64,000 bases of DNA from Saturnia japonica (taxonomy: Eukaryota > Arthropoda > Insecta > Lepidoptera > Saturniidae), in the NCBI GenBank assembly GCA_033032175.1, contig CM065318.1, positions 8,866,001 through 8,930,000 of the forward strand, written 5' to 3'. The first letter of the stretch is position 1. Every line of letters begins with the position of its first letter. Both the position numbers and the translations under genes were made by a program. Under the pieces are notes generated by a model that was not told the DNA's origin, made no database searches, and saw nothing but the letters and a program-made list of their open reading frames with translations. Positions 36,851 through 49,519 of the stretch are shown here, piece by piece.

Positions 36851-36961
36851 AACAGACAGGGCGAATGAAGGCCCAGAGTGGGCGTGGATGTTGTTTTTTT
36901 TCCACACAGAGCATGGTGTTATCGGCTACGTCCACTCGGAACCTTCGTTCGCCGTCTGTAA
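36851..36961. repeat. Fold-back (hairpin) repeat, 111 bp
   Basis: The arms 'taacagacagggcgaatgaa' and, inverted, 'ttcgttcgccgtctgtaa' pair over most of their length, as do 'agagtgggcgtgg' and 'cgtccactcgg'. Probably a small MITE. Confidence 0.55.
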
Positions 36962-37334
36962 GCGATCTGATATAATGACTCTTTAATTGCATAATAAAAT
37001 CGTTAAATCAAAAAGTTTATTAGTAAGACATAATTATGGATATAATAATTTTTATTCCTATACTTTATTTCTTGTATTTAATATGTCCTTTGAATCTCGT
37101 AATTATTGATCTTATGTTTATTAATTATTTTATTATGAACACGATTTCATAAAATAAGTTGACACCAGTTATCAAAGTTTTAATTTTTTTATTGGTTCAT
37201 ATTTGATAATACATAATATTATTTTATATTTATTAATGTAGTAAAAATGCTTTATATTAAATGAGGATATTTAGTTGTAAACTTTATTCATAATTAAATA
37301 AATTGTTGTTATTATTGTTGCATTATTTAATTTT

Positions 37335-40300
37335 TTAATAAAAGTTGACGCTGTGGTTTTTAGTATCACTGATGATGATGTCTAACTGTTTGGTGACATG
37401 AATGCCGGAGATCCATCCGAACTTGCCCGGTTGGTTGCCCAAACCACCAAATACCCTGACTAATTGTCCCGTCGGTTTGAAAACCTGAACTCGACAATTT
37501 CCCGAGTCACCAACCAAAATGTAACCCATCGGATCTACCGCTAAAACTTCTGGCTGTCTGAATTGCCCTTTCCTTTGTCCTAATGATCCGAACTCGAGAA
37601 TTTTACTTTTGTCCTGTTTATTATAGATTTTAACTCTTCGATTTCCACTATCAAGAATTATTACTCGGTCGTTGGTTAGTGCTACGGCAGTTGGTGCATT
37701 CAGTTCAGTACAAGTAATTTCTTTGGTTTCCCATAGATTTGCTGCTGGGTGCACCTGTTGTTTAGTGACTACACCGATTTGATCAACGAATTTACCATCG
37801 GGTTGGATAATCTGAAATTGAAGCGCAAACGTTATTTATTGTCATAATATTCTTATAGCGCCATCTATCTAAAAGTGAGCGTTAACGCCCATTTGCGAAT
37901 GGTTGTGTTTTTTAGACCTGACTATATACTTGTAGCCTTAAGGGCCCTGGAGCCATTAGAGGCTTTGACAGTTTCACTGGGATTGGAGGCGAGCGCGGAA
38001 GGCACTCTGCCGCGAAAACGAGGCAACAAGCTCAATGGTGCCAAAGTAGCCTGTGCAGGGGGCAATAAAGGCTCAGAGAAAATTAGAGGTCACTAAGGCG
38101 ATCTAGGGAGGTGATGGCAGATAAAAAAGGCGATGTCATCTTTTGCTAATACGTATTTCGGCAATTCTAAAAAATTAATTCATCATAACAAACTATAGTC
38201 AAACTGCTATAAATACTGCAGTAATTTAACTATCAAGGATTTCTTAGCTCGTGTCGCGTTTGCATCAATCAAGTTCTTCTTAAAGAACTTGATTTTTGAG
38301 GGAGCTAGATTTTTTTTAAATCGCAAGGTGTATGTACAGTGGGCCACATAGTTTTGAGATCCCATAATATTCTAACCTAAAGTATATGTATACTGAGGCT
38401 TGAGATTGTTGTGATTTTGGAGGTTTAAGTGGGTATGTAGAAGAACCTACGTCAAATTAAAACAACTATATTCGATGAAGAACTCTATTTCACTCAATAT
38501 TCAACTCGTAGTTAGCAAAAATAATATCGACGGTGAAAAGACTAATTGACTAACGTGTCAAGTTTTTCTAATCCAGTTTAGTCAATCAGCCTTTCCTCCG
38601 TCGCTATGATAAGTTAATATAAAAGACTATGCTCAAATAATTATGCATTATATATCATGCGTGGGGTCCAACACTTCAATGTTGGTGGAAATTATACCTT
38701 CTTATTCATAACTTTCCAGTTTATTTATTCAGATAATCCTACCTGTAATGTTCCGAAAGTAATAAATAAGTGCAATTTTATTGTAAATTACTGGTATATA
38801 AAAATGATTGATTTTACCTGCACCCTATCATTTCCAGTATCGACTATGTAAATATGGTTCTGAGCATTATCCGTAGCGATACCTTCTGGCGAACGAAACA
38901 TTCCTACTCTACTACCCTTCTGTCCAATAGATCTGAGAAAATCGCCGTCTTTAGAAAAAACGTGCACGCAGTGTTTCCATTTGTCTGAAATTATATAGAA
39001 TACTTATATCAGTTTACGCTGCTCAGTAATATACTTACAAATTTTGTTTTATACGTTCTTATGGAAAATACAAATGAAATATATAGCTAACACGTTCGAA
39101 TTTCGACATAATATAATGTAAAAAACCTAACAGCTGTCGTGTTGGTTATACGAATTGTTAATAGACGACGCTCCTATATTTTAATTGAATATGTATTCAT
39201 CTGGATGGCATTCTTATTGAATAAGTTGTTTATTCTATTTTGACGTGACAACGTCATAATTCGATGGAGCCGGCTGCACGCACGAAAAATCATGACTCAT
39301 GCGGCGTTACCTCGCTCTGAGGCGTTCCATTTAAGGCTTGAAGTGCAAGCGAGAGCGTGGAACGAGCGACAAAGAGGCACAATCGGCCTCCGCGTTCGGC
39401 AGCGTTCGACATCTGTCTTGCATTGCATTAAAATGATACCATTCCATCAGTATTTTCTTATGACGTTGTCACGTTCAACTATCGTCAGTAAACCGTCTTT
39501 TCAGACAACCGATTTTTTTTCGTCAACAGCGACGAACATAAACTTTAAAATGATGTTTGAGTCATTGATATTGATAAAGAATTAGTGAGATATGACCTTA
39601 CCATATAAAATATGCCTTTGAGAAATATTAATAAACATACCTGTCACATAGACTTCACCTAGGCTCTTCATAAAGGCAATATGCACAGGGCAAAGCATGT
39701 CATCACATTGGAGCCGGGTGATAATCTTAGCCTGCGTGCGTTCCAATACCAGCACACTGTGACTGTCCATTCCGCATATGTAAAGGTGATTGTCCCATGG
39801 ACTGAGTCCAACGCCGCACGGACGAGATGTTTTACGCCATATATAATGAGGGATGAAATTACGAGACCTGTAGGATTGGAAACAAAATAGCGGATATCTT
39901 TAATCCATATCTTGACTCATGTTAATGTCCCTTATAGCTAATTAATTTTTGGCCTTTTTACAGTTTAAGAGAAGTAGGTAGATTAATTTAAGAGATTTAT
40001 CTCTACTGGGGGCAGTTGTGGTGAAATACAGCTATCTTACAGAAAATCGCATGTGTTACTGCGGTGAGTAGGGTTTCCAGAGCTTATTGGGGTAGGGGGT
40101 TCAATGTCGGTAACGCGCTTGTTATATATAAAAAAAATCATTGGGCAAGCGCACACACAAAAACACACCAAAAGAAGTATTGACTTCAATACTGAATAAA
40201 ATTGTCTTATTAATTATATTTGTAACCAATTATATTTCACTTATCTTCAAAGAATTACAAAAAAGTACCTAACACTATCGCGTTCGTAAAAACGCATGCG

Positions 40301-43300
40301 CACATTCCAAGCATGTATCACGCGACTATCTTGTTGGTACAATTAATATACTTTTTAACAACGACGGCTATAAACTGCTTATTCACTTTTAAAGTAAAGA
40401 TAATTATTAAACATTAATTCTACATCTTCAAGTGAAGAAGGTAAGTGTATATTATTATTGTATAACGTAGGTAATTTTCTTTGAAGCAGTAAAACAATGA
40501 ATCAAAGGTATCTTATAACAGTTATTAAAAGAATTGAATAGTTACATATTTTATGCTAAGTATAGGTATAGTAATTAGTATATATTATCACGCCATGTTC
40601 GTACTGAGTTAGGTAGAAATAATGGAGTGCCTCTTTTCTAAATGTGCAAACCTGTTCCACTTCCTTTAACATTATTAGTTAATGCATCCGCGCCAATTTC
40701 AAACTAATTTCACTTTTCCTTAGGTCAGTAGGCTGTTTTATTTTATCTGTTTTAGATAAGTTTTGACTCCGTCTCCGATTTCCAACGAATTTGCATCGAA
40801 TAGCAAAATATATTTTATTTACATCTACATATAACTACTTTAATTATTAATCTATACTTTATACTATTATACCTAGCTATACTTACTATAATAAAGCGGA
40901 AAAGTTTGTTTGTATAAACACGCTAATCTCTGGAACATTCGAAAAATTATTTTTGTATATGATAGTCCAGATTCACGAGGAACAATATAGACTATCTAAC
41001 ATTAGGCTACAACTCTCAGCTGTCCATCAATATTGAATTTTGTTAAGTGAGTCGGAAGTGGAAGCCCTCCCGAACTGCTTTATCCGCGTGCGCTGGCGTA
41101 ATCGTTTATGACACGTAAATTAATGTTCTACAAAAATAAGTATTGGTCTTTAGTACCTATATCGTAAGGTTTTTTTGTTTAAGATTAAAAATTGATTTCT
41201 GAGCATTATTTTTAGGCAGAGCATGTCAATACTTACAAACAAAAGTTACTTCATCATAAAAATAATTCTATGTGAGTTAATGAAAAATTATATTTGTGTT
41301 ACTTGCGGGAAGTTACACAGGTGAGTTTGTCGGTTAACATTAACACGGGTGAAACCGTGGGGTACAGCTAGTGATCTATAAAATGTAATTGAAAATAATT
41401 TACTATAGAATAAAGAGTGTTTTATTCATCATTATGAAAATTGATAATTGTCGAAGCACACATTATTATAAAATATAAACAACACCCTCGTTGATTTTAT
41501 TTCTGTTATATTTTACTCTGTTATACCTGCTAAACTTTGTTTAAAAACATTAAAAATTAATTTTGTAAAAAATGCCTATTATTCATTACATATTTAAGTT
41601 AAAACATTTAGATAATTTTTAATTCATTCAACGTTTGTTCTGTTAAACAATATAAGGTTTTTCTTTTATTGTATTCAGCAATGTGACGGCTCTGTGCCTA
41701 ACGTTAAGCACAGTACAATCCGAAAACAACGTCGACCACTGATAGATCAGCTATCCATCGCGGGTCATCGATGTCAATATACACTGGCTGATCCCAAAAC
41801 AAGACGAAACAAAAGAGAGTCATGTGCATGGTAGTTGTAAGTTGCAACCCAGTCGGATACAAATACGTAGGTACACTATAAGAAATTCGTTTGATTACTG
41901 ATATACATTTTGACTTCATTAGCTGGGAACGTGAAATGCCAAAGCGTGCCACTATGGCGAATATTACACATGGTGTATGGTGGTCGTCGCAGGGCTGACA
42001 AATGGTAACAATTTATACTACAATTATAACAAGTTATGATAATACTCTAACGGCCTCGGCATCTACTCTAAAGATAGCAATTCCACAGTTCATAGGTAAT
42101 AGTCAAGGAAGGGGAAGGAAAGTCAAGTCAAGGTTATAGTCCAACAGCTCATATCAATACGTTTCGTGGCGAGACGACAAGTTTATACAATATCACAATA
42201 TAACAAACGCCCGCAATAAGAGATCTCTAAGCCCGTGGTCCAAGCACAGTTCAAAGTGTTCAAACAATAATTACAAAAGGTTTTACCAAAGTTACCAAAC
42301 AGAATAGCTACGCGTAACTTAAACCGGCACGTTCACCTTCAAAACAATCACGAGTGGCGGCAATAGGGGGAAAATATCCCGCGGCCCAACAAACGCGTAT
42401 TTAATCAATTGATAATAATTAACAAGGTAACGTACAAAACATAACTTCACAAACAAATCAAGCCGGCATCAAGTCAAGTCGTCAAGTTGGACGTGAAGCA
42501 AGTGACAACTGACAGCTGTCGAGCGCGAAAGTTACATAGAGACAACTTGACCGCGACAGACCGCGGTTCCAAACATTTACCTATGAATATTATTTATTTT
42601 ACTAACCTGTAATGCATTACCAGGCTGTCTTCACTCTCCAGTGGGTTATTTTGCTTAGCGGACTCAGGTAGCGGATCGTCAGATTCAGCATCCAAAGGGG
42701 TGGCAGAGTCCGTTTCTATGCGGAAGTTATCTTTGTCGAAAACAAAGCTCTCAGTGTCCCATTTTGATACATCCGACAATAGTTGAATCGCGTTTTGATG
42801 AAGATTTATAAATCTTAACACCTGAAAACATACGTGATAGAATAATGTTCAATCTGGCTCTGTAATATATAGTCTAAGTAAGCAATACTGGCAATACATT
42901 TGCTTTAGGACTGCCCCAAATTTGATTCAAAGAGATTAGACCACTTGATGATTTGCAAAGTCCTTCAGGTTTTTTCCTTCGATCTTTTGGTCTTGTCAGT
43001 CTACCATCAAGTCTTTTGTTGATTTTGTAAGGAATGTCAAGGCGTTTAACATATTTCAAATTAACATATTTCGAAATTGTGTGACTTGCACTCGGTTTCA
43101 GAAAGGCTGATAAAATTATTTCCCAACATACAAAACTGTTTGCTTAAAATCGTGTCAAATTAATTTAGAACCAAATAAACTGAAAAACAAATAAAATAGA
43201 TAATATTAATCCCGGTAAGAAAACTCCCGATTGATTAGGTACTTTCAATTCAATATGTAACCAACGATTTTTGGTATGTTTACTCAAAATTGAATTCAGG

Positions 43301-46300
43301 TAAATCACTTGTTATCAACAGATTCTTTACGTATTACCTACCTATAACATTATTTTTAAAGCTTTAATCTGTTCAAACGATTCATTCCGATTTAATGACA
43401 AAGATAAGTTATCGGTACACCTAAAAACAAGTACAGGTATATTCGCAGCAATTAAATAACCTACTCTTTCAGTTTCGTCAATAGCATCCTCAACTTCCAT
43501 TGCTTTTGTTGCTACTGTTGTTGCTTCGTGTAATGAAGTCTTCAGAGCAAGAGCTGACATATCTCCGGACTTTTGTAAATCGTTTGCCTCTCGTATCATA
43601 TTTCCTTTAGCTACGATTATAGCATTTATTTTTTCATCGGCAGCTATGTTTATTTGTTCCATAATTCGTTCGCAGCGATCCTGTAAAAATGATAAGAAAG
43701 GTTAAGTATATTTCTTTATTGATACAACAAAACATTAATCCAACGTTGAAAATCGTGTAGGTACCTTAAAATGTTCAATTTTGTGTTCAAGACGATTTGC
43801 TGCAGAATCTAGTTGTTTCAAAATTGATCCTATTTGTGTTCTCATGTCCTCGAGATGTTGAGACCAACATACTCGACAAAATTTCTATAACATGAAAAAA
43901 TGTTATGTATAACATTATAATATGCCATTTGTATATAATATAATATGTATTATACACATAAATATCCAAGTAAATGATTACCAATTTACAGTGTTGACAA
44001 GATATAGTATCTATATTATCGCATATAGTTTTGCAGTGAGTGCATCTTACTCCGGCTGCAAATAAGTCCACACTTTGCATACCAACCGTGCCTGGTGATG
44101 CAGGAGGAGTATCTGAATTTTTTATCTGTGTATTGTTCTTGACGCCAACCAGGTTTAATAAAGAGTCTATGTACAAATTCGATGGTAATTCGTTAAGGAA
44201 ATTTGGACCGTATACTTGAATCTTCGTCCTACAGATGGGACATTCAAAAACGTGTAAATCTGAAATTCATATCAAAGAAAAGTAAATTATATCATGAAAA
44301 TGCAAAGAAGGTTTTAGAAGTAGTAGGTAGTACGGGAGTTGCAACCACCATGCACATGGTAATAAACCGGCCACGGCGACTTTCTTTTTAGTTTGTAGCG
44401 TTTCGGGATCACTCAGTACATATCCAGCTGCCGAGAGGCTTGCGCGACGGCATAACATCGGCGACTGATAATGTATTGCCGATCTCTTGGTGGTCATTGT
44501 TTTTTCATACTGTGTTTCCCATAAAGTACCTATAGTGCCGTCATTTCGCTATGCTAATTTATATAAAAGTAATATGATACATAGGTTTTTATAAACGTTT
44601 GCCTCGGTATCTTATTTATTTATTCAAAGATATAAACAGAAAATAATTCCGTTGAAAACATAATTTATATAGTGGCGATAATTGGCTTTTATTAAAATTA
44701 TAAAACAAGCCAATAAATTACTTCAACAAACTTACTTTATTTCTTAGATTATTTATAGAACTTAACACCTAAATTGCGTCAGGTAAAATCGACATAATAA
44801 ATAAAAACATACCTAAACGTTGTTTATAATAGGTTAAATTTTAGTAAAATAACGTCAAAAATAGCAAGTTTTAAAGTAAAGAAGCATAAAATAGGATAAA
44901 AAACAATTCTAAGATCTCTAAATTAAAAGATATAATACTAACCAGCTATATAAACGCCAAGGCATGCCATACAGAAAGTATGTTGACACGGTAACATCTT
45001 GGGGTTGTGTAGTACTTCCAGACATAGTGAGCACTGTACCAGTTCTTTAATTCCACCCGCGGACAACCTGTTTGAAATTATTGGAACATTAACACTTGTA
45101 GGCCTGACTGTCTAGCCTAAACACTTTACGGCTTTCACTTTAAATATTATTATTCTACTTTATACATATAGAGGAAATTAATATCATATAAAGCCATCGA
45201 GGATTAATTTATTATTTTAAGAAGAATTATATGTTATACTAATACTAATAGTCATCAGAGATCGTTGCAAATTTTCTGTAATCAGCTATTCAATGATGTT
45301 CTTCAAACAGGTTAAAAAAAAAGTTTAATATAAAACACACGCGTATTCGAATGCAACGTCGTGTCAAAATTACAAAGCAATCGGTGAGTACCTATGGGAG
45401 TTTTTGCCGGTATCTTGTAGTGACATGTTGTGGTTTTTATTTTAATTCATTAGCTTGTGTTTTTGATCCTATACAGAGTGGCCAAAAAGTCGTGGATCAA
45501 ACGCAACTAGGGGTTAGATGGGGCCATCAGCTTCAAAAAATTGTTCTACGGGAAGTCCTTAAGGTCAACCCCTGCAGAGTTATAATTTATTTTGTGTTTT
45601 TATGAGAAAATTGCCTTTTTTTACTAATTCTTATTAAAATTTGAAAAAATCTACGTCTTGTATCTTTTTTATAATTTTCAATAGATTGGTACTGATGAGT
45701 CCTTGCATTAGACATGCTATTTATTGTAGTTTATTGGGTAAGTTGAAGATAATATTAAGTTTTACGAAAAAAATAATTCTTAAATCATAACTTTTTATTT
45801 ACTTCGGACCCCACTGTGAAAAAAAAAATACTGTACCGAAAAGTGATCCTGTATTACAAGTTTTGGCGCTTTTAATAGGGATTCTAAAAAGGAATAAAAC
45901 ACATGGCCACGAGTGGCTCTAATGTCTTTTTAGGACGAAAAAACAAAATAACGATTGTGAAATAATTGTTTTAATAAAACAAAATATTTTACAATAAATG
46001 CTCAAAATTTCTGGCTCTGACCATAATACATAATCTGCACCGTCTAATAAAATGAATGCACCTCTGTTGTTAATAACATGTACCCTAGCAAATTCGTAAA
46101 AAGTAACGCAGCACTCAATGCGTGTTTGTTGGTGTGTGAATGGTGTGGTCAATACATGCGGAACCCATTTTTCGACCTTTTTTATTTTTCCAACTTGTTT
46201 CAAGTGAATTTTAAAATTGTTTTACCACTCACACCGAAGCCTGCCATTAACTCTGACGTGGTATGCGATGGATCCGCTTCTATGATCACCTTTATTAATT

Positions 46301-47543
46301 CTTCATTATCAACCAGGGTCTCCGGCCGTCCACGGAGTTTGTTTCGTAGGTCAAAACGTTGGACCCAAAAACATTACATGCTTTCTTTTACAGTAGCTTC
46401 CCTTCCCCATACACATAATTAATCCTTCGAGCTGTTTCTGCAGTGCTGATGCCACGGTGGAATTCATATTATATCATAATATCATAACGCGATATTTTGT
46501 AAAAAAAAAAAACGATGTCAAAGAAAAATCAAATGGTGCGAAAACAAATGAATCTTTAAATTCGAAACACGAATACACAAGCCTAAATTTCAAATAAATT
46601 TGAATTTGGAATTCCTAACCAAACGCCAGATATTTGAGATCAAGGTGGCCAATTTAATAAAAAGTCAATTACATATGTAAGAACCTAATATTAAAATTTA
46701 AAAAATGTTTGCGTGTATGTCAGCTCCGACTCACGACTGGAGTTTACTCCTTATGTCCTTAAGTGTCTTTGAATATGGAATAAGTAACGAGGTTATTGGT
46801 TGACTTACTGTACCTGTACTTACCTGATAAATAAATACATACTTACACCCGGTGATACCGAAACACGACAAACCAAAAGAAAGCCACTGTGAAGATGTTT
46901 AATGCTTTTAATCTATCCATGTTTTAACATGAAATTTCGAAATGATCCAGTTTGTCTATTAAAAAAAAAAAACAAATCGTCGCCACGCCAACATCCGCCA
47001 ACATTGTGTCCAACAACCTGTCTGACCCACCACCGCATTAGATTTTTCAAATCCAAAAAAGTCATTAAAATAAATTTATATTGTACTATCATTGATGGCG
47101 CACGAGCGATAAAAGTTTTGATGGTACCTATTTTTGTTTTGTTACACCAAATAAGTAGTTATAACTTGTTATGTGTAGTATACATATGTAAACACATCTT
47201 TTTTACATTGAACAATCTTAAAGTATATTTATATGAAAGTATCATTTTAAATACAGTTTTAATAACCACTAAAGCGGAAAACGTTCCATAACTTGTATAA
47301 ATTACGATAAGCAAGATGGCCCTTAATAATAAATGATGAAACACACTGTACTCACTTTCTAGGCTTCGGGTCTGAAACAGAATTCACCGTTCTCGATACA
47401 ACCGGCGGGGTGTGTGACCTGAACAGTTGTACGTTGTCCTGCGGCTGTGCTCGCGGCGTCGGACTTAATGCTTCATCATTCATCTTCTGACTGTTCCAAC
47501 GCTTTAGAGTAAAAAATGGTTTTTTCTTCACTTTATCCGCCAT
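37335..47543 (-). CDS. TRIM-NHL E3 ubiquitin ligase (thin/TRIM32/nhl-1 type)
   Basis: Predicted RING ubiquitin ligase; NHL beta-propellers bind protein or RNA partners. Exons in gene order are 47356-47543, 44943-45067, 43982-44259, 43765-43884, 43345-43680, 42607-42821, 39641-39867, 38818-38984 and 37335-37811, about 710 codons. Exon 2-3 gives a canonical C3HC4 RING (C-x2-C-x11-C-x-H-x2-C-x2-C-x12-C-x2-C; CSLCLEVLHNPKMLPCQHTF, then FECPICR). A second Cys-rich zinc region, CTHCKTIC to FCRVCWSQH, follows, then a coiled coil (exons 4-5). Exons 7-9 carry about six NHL repeats such as FRSPEGIATDNAQNHIYIVD and VDPMGYILVGDSGNCRVQVF. Most junctions are clean GT-AG in frame. The exception is exon 5, where an in-frame TAG (43342-43344) directly precedes the GTAGGT donor. 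AATAAA on the - strand lies at 37288-37283. Orthology among TRIM-NHL members is inferred. Confidence 0.88.
37897..38060 (+). repeat. GC-rich retroposon fragment, diverged
   Basis: 'gccttaagggccctggagcc' and 'gaggcgagcgcggaaggcac' parallel the element at 13046-13452. It lies in the last TRIM-NHL intron, antisense to the gene. Confidence 0.5.
39240..39478. mobile_element. MITE-like element, copy 2 (239 bp), TRIM-NHL intron
   Basis: Same ends and left body as 26614-27006, with a shorter and different middle. It lies in the intron between exons 8 and 7, about 160 bp from exon 7. Confidence 0.6.
40000..40130 (+). repeat. Repeat with 'gtagggtttccagag' core, copy 3
   Basis: Shares 'ttacagaaaatcgcatg' and 'agtagggtttccagagc' with 8870-9110 and 19850-20095. 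Shorter than both. Confidence 0.5.
40880..41372 (+). mobile_element. Helitron-like element (TRIM-NHL intron 6)
   Basis: The best uninterrupted copy of the first family. It starts near 'tatacttactataataaagc', carries 'cgctggcgtaatcg' in the middle and ends CTAGT at 41368-41372 after 'gtgaaaccgtggggtacag'. Confidence 0.62.
41373..42606. other. Intron 6 remainder, unassigned
   Basis: The part at 42050-42590 is richer in G and C than its neighbours and contains no stop-free frame of note. It may be an old repeat. No splice-bounded exon was found in it. Confidence 0.3.
42868..43143 (-). other. Orphan open frame in TRIM-NHL intron 5, unidentified
   Basis: On the - strand there are about 91 codons with no stop between TAA near 43142 and TAG at about 42868. 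The peptide is basic and serine-rich, with segments such as ASHTISKYVNLKYVKRLDIP and RRKKPEGLCKSSSGLIS. The frame spans most of the short intron between exons 5 and 6. It could be a skipped or alternative exon, a repeat remnant or chance. I do not recognise it. Confidence 0.3.
45418..45939. other. Repeat-like segment with mariner-type terminal sequence
   Basis: 'cagagtggccaaaaagtcgt' near 45473 looks like the terminal repeat of a Tc1/mariner-type element, but no inverted partner was found in the window. The preceding 60 bp resemble 26120-26180. TRIM-NHL intron 1. Confidence 0.35.
45940..46470 (-). pseudogene. mariner transposase relic, N-terminal half only
   Basis: The - strand reads, with frameshifts, EFHRGISTAETARRINYVYG, then GRPETLVDNEELIKVIIEAD, PSHTTSELMAGFGVSGKTIL, and LKQVGKIKKVEKWVPHVLT. 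These are the two helix-turn-helix units and the WVPHEL linker of classic mariner (DD34D, SETMAR-like) transposases. At least two frameshifts are present and the catalytic domain is not recognisable. A dead copy in TRIM-NHL intron 1, same strand as the gene. Confidence 0.75.
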
Positions 47544-47742
47544 ACTTAATACATCGACAAATATCTATAGACTGGATGTTTTATCAAAGTATAATTATTA
47601 TAGTCAACGCTGATAAACGAGTTCGATACGATCTATGATAATACGATAATGATAAGTTCTACGTATTTATTATTATTAATAAATTGTATGTTACTCTTCA
47701 ATGGTCCTTCGAAATCGGAACTCAATTTCTGTCATATTAATC
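47544..47742. promoter_or_regulatory. Probable TRIM-NHL upstream region
   Basis: This gap upstream of the start codon (context AAGTATGG) and before a SINE at 47743 should include the 5' UTR. No core promoter motif can be defended. Confidence 0.25.
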
Positions 47743-48020
47743 AATGATGGCTCAGTTGGTAGCGTGTATTGACACCGCGTCGATCGACGTGACTTTGAAT
47801 ACCTGCAATGAGCTTACGCTTTCGGTGAAGGAAAACATCGCGATGAAACTATTGTATGGTGGTCGAATTTTTCTAATGCCCGTCTGGTTAGCTACTACTT
47901 ACCCTCAAATTGAAACCTGTCGCTAAGAGCCAGTCTTCCACTAGGCTTAGCGTTTCATCATTTTGGGCCAAACCGTCACTTAAGATCAGGTGAGATTGTG
48001 GCCATAAATGTAATTAACTA
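47743..48020 (+). repeat. tRNA-derived SINE, best copy of the main family
   Basis: Box A 'tggctcagttggtagcg' is followed by a box B-like segment near 47795 and the body 'ggtgaaggaaaacatcgcg', 'taatgcccgtctggttagc' and 'ccagtcttccactaggctt'. The tail is 'caggtgagattgtggccat'. It lies just upstream of the TRIM-NHL start. Confidence 0.75.
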
Positions 48021-48469
48021 AGTGTTATATTAATAAAAAAATGTGGGTACATTTTTCTCTGTACAAAACAAACATAAATTCCATTGATCCTCTTCATTGA
48101 CAATTTTACGTATTTCATACTTGTAATGGTTTTTGAGAAAGTTATCAGAATAATGTAGAATTTGAGGTTGCCATATTTTAGGGGTCGATGCAATATAACG
48201 GTAAAAACAGGTGAGGTAAAAACGTTCTCGCTTGTTTACAAGAGGTTCCTACTTTAGTAACATTTAATTGAAACCTGTATGCCTCTTATCCGCGTGCGAA
48301 ATTGTTTTCTATTTTTATTGTTCTCTTGATCTTTTTCGCTTTTCTGTGTTTCCCCGTATTTAATACCAGTTGGACTGTGACTAAGTCGAACAAGATCCAT
48401 GTTCATACTACAACTGTATCCGTTTCATCTCCCGTCTCCGGAAGTTTGATCATGTATCTGAATACTGAG
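48021..48469. other. Intergenic, nothing recognised
   Basis: AT-rich and without coding or repeat signals that I can name. Confidence 0.35.
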
Positions 48470-48842
48470 CGAGGTTGAAATGGCTATCTATTCGGCAACG
48501 AAGGAATGTAAGAATACTTTGTCTTATTTTCTCCATAATTAATAATCCAAAATCCCATAAATATTTAAAAACATTATTTCAATATCTCGCGAATACGCAC
48601 AATGGACAGCTCAGATCTTCTGATTCTTTAAATCTCAGTAGGTATAACAAGTCATCATACTAATTTATTTCCGCGGCCAATCTTTCGCCATAACAGCAGC
48701 ACGATTGTGGAATTCGCTTCCTATCAACATACAACAAGCCAACTCTCGGGATTCCTTCAAGTATTCGCTACTTATTTAGAGAATACCTTTTAGCATTAAG
48801 CTCCTCCTATTGTACATTTTTTTAATGTGCAATAAAGAATGT
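48470..48842 (+). mobile_element. LINE C-terminal fragment, frameshifted
   Basis: In one frame the end reads IINNPKSHKYLKTLFQYLAN and SSDSLNLSRYNKSSY. After a shift it continues FAITAARLWNSLPINIQQAN. The RLWNSLP motif is typical of the region after the reverse transcriptase of CR1/Jockey-like LINEs. 'gtgcaataaag' near 48827 may be its 3' end. Confidence 0.6.
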
Positions 48843-49519
48843 TAATAATAAGGAGTTCAGGTGCCATTGTATTGTTTTAAATTAGAATTTATAATTTTGA
48901 TTTCGTAAATATTGTAAATTTGTAAACCATTAATGTCATCTTCTGTAAAATAACTGGTAATTGATCATAGCAAAACAATATAACATTTAGGCATTAGAAA
49001 ATTCAAATACTCGTCCAGTCCAAAAAAAGTAAAAACTCCAGGTGTCATAGAATACCCAGTAGGAACGGTATTAAATAACAAGCACAGTGAAGGAATGGTA
49101 ACAGAATTGTATTTAAAAATAATAAAAAAGTATTTATGAAAAATAAACATTTTTTTAATCATTATTATTGTAAAAATATGTATAAACAAATTATAAATCT
49201 AATCTGTACATTCAATAGCCAGGCCAATTCGATGACGGTCATAATCTTGAAAATCCTATAGATGTATATGTTTGTCTCTTTTAAGTGTCGGTCGGGTCGC
49301 CACAGGGTCGGAAACTTTTTCTCGTGTAGCTCCCATCCGCCAAACGCATGTTAAGGAATTTTGTTACAAATAGGTCAGCTGATATAATACAATGATAAAA
49401 AAAAAAATTTTTAGCCAGCATTAAAACTGAACGGAACACAACCTTTATAAAACCACCTCTATGTATTTTGTATGTATCTAATTATGTATTTTCGTAATAA
49501 AACTATAACACGGTGTTAA
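48843..49519. other. Intergenic, nothing recognised
   Basis: No gene or defined repeat seen. Confidence 0.35.

Noticed and set aside
38341..38400. 'acagtgggccacatagtttt' as a transposon end
   Set aside because: It looks like a Tc1/mariner terminus, but no inverted partner or coding remnant was found nearby.
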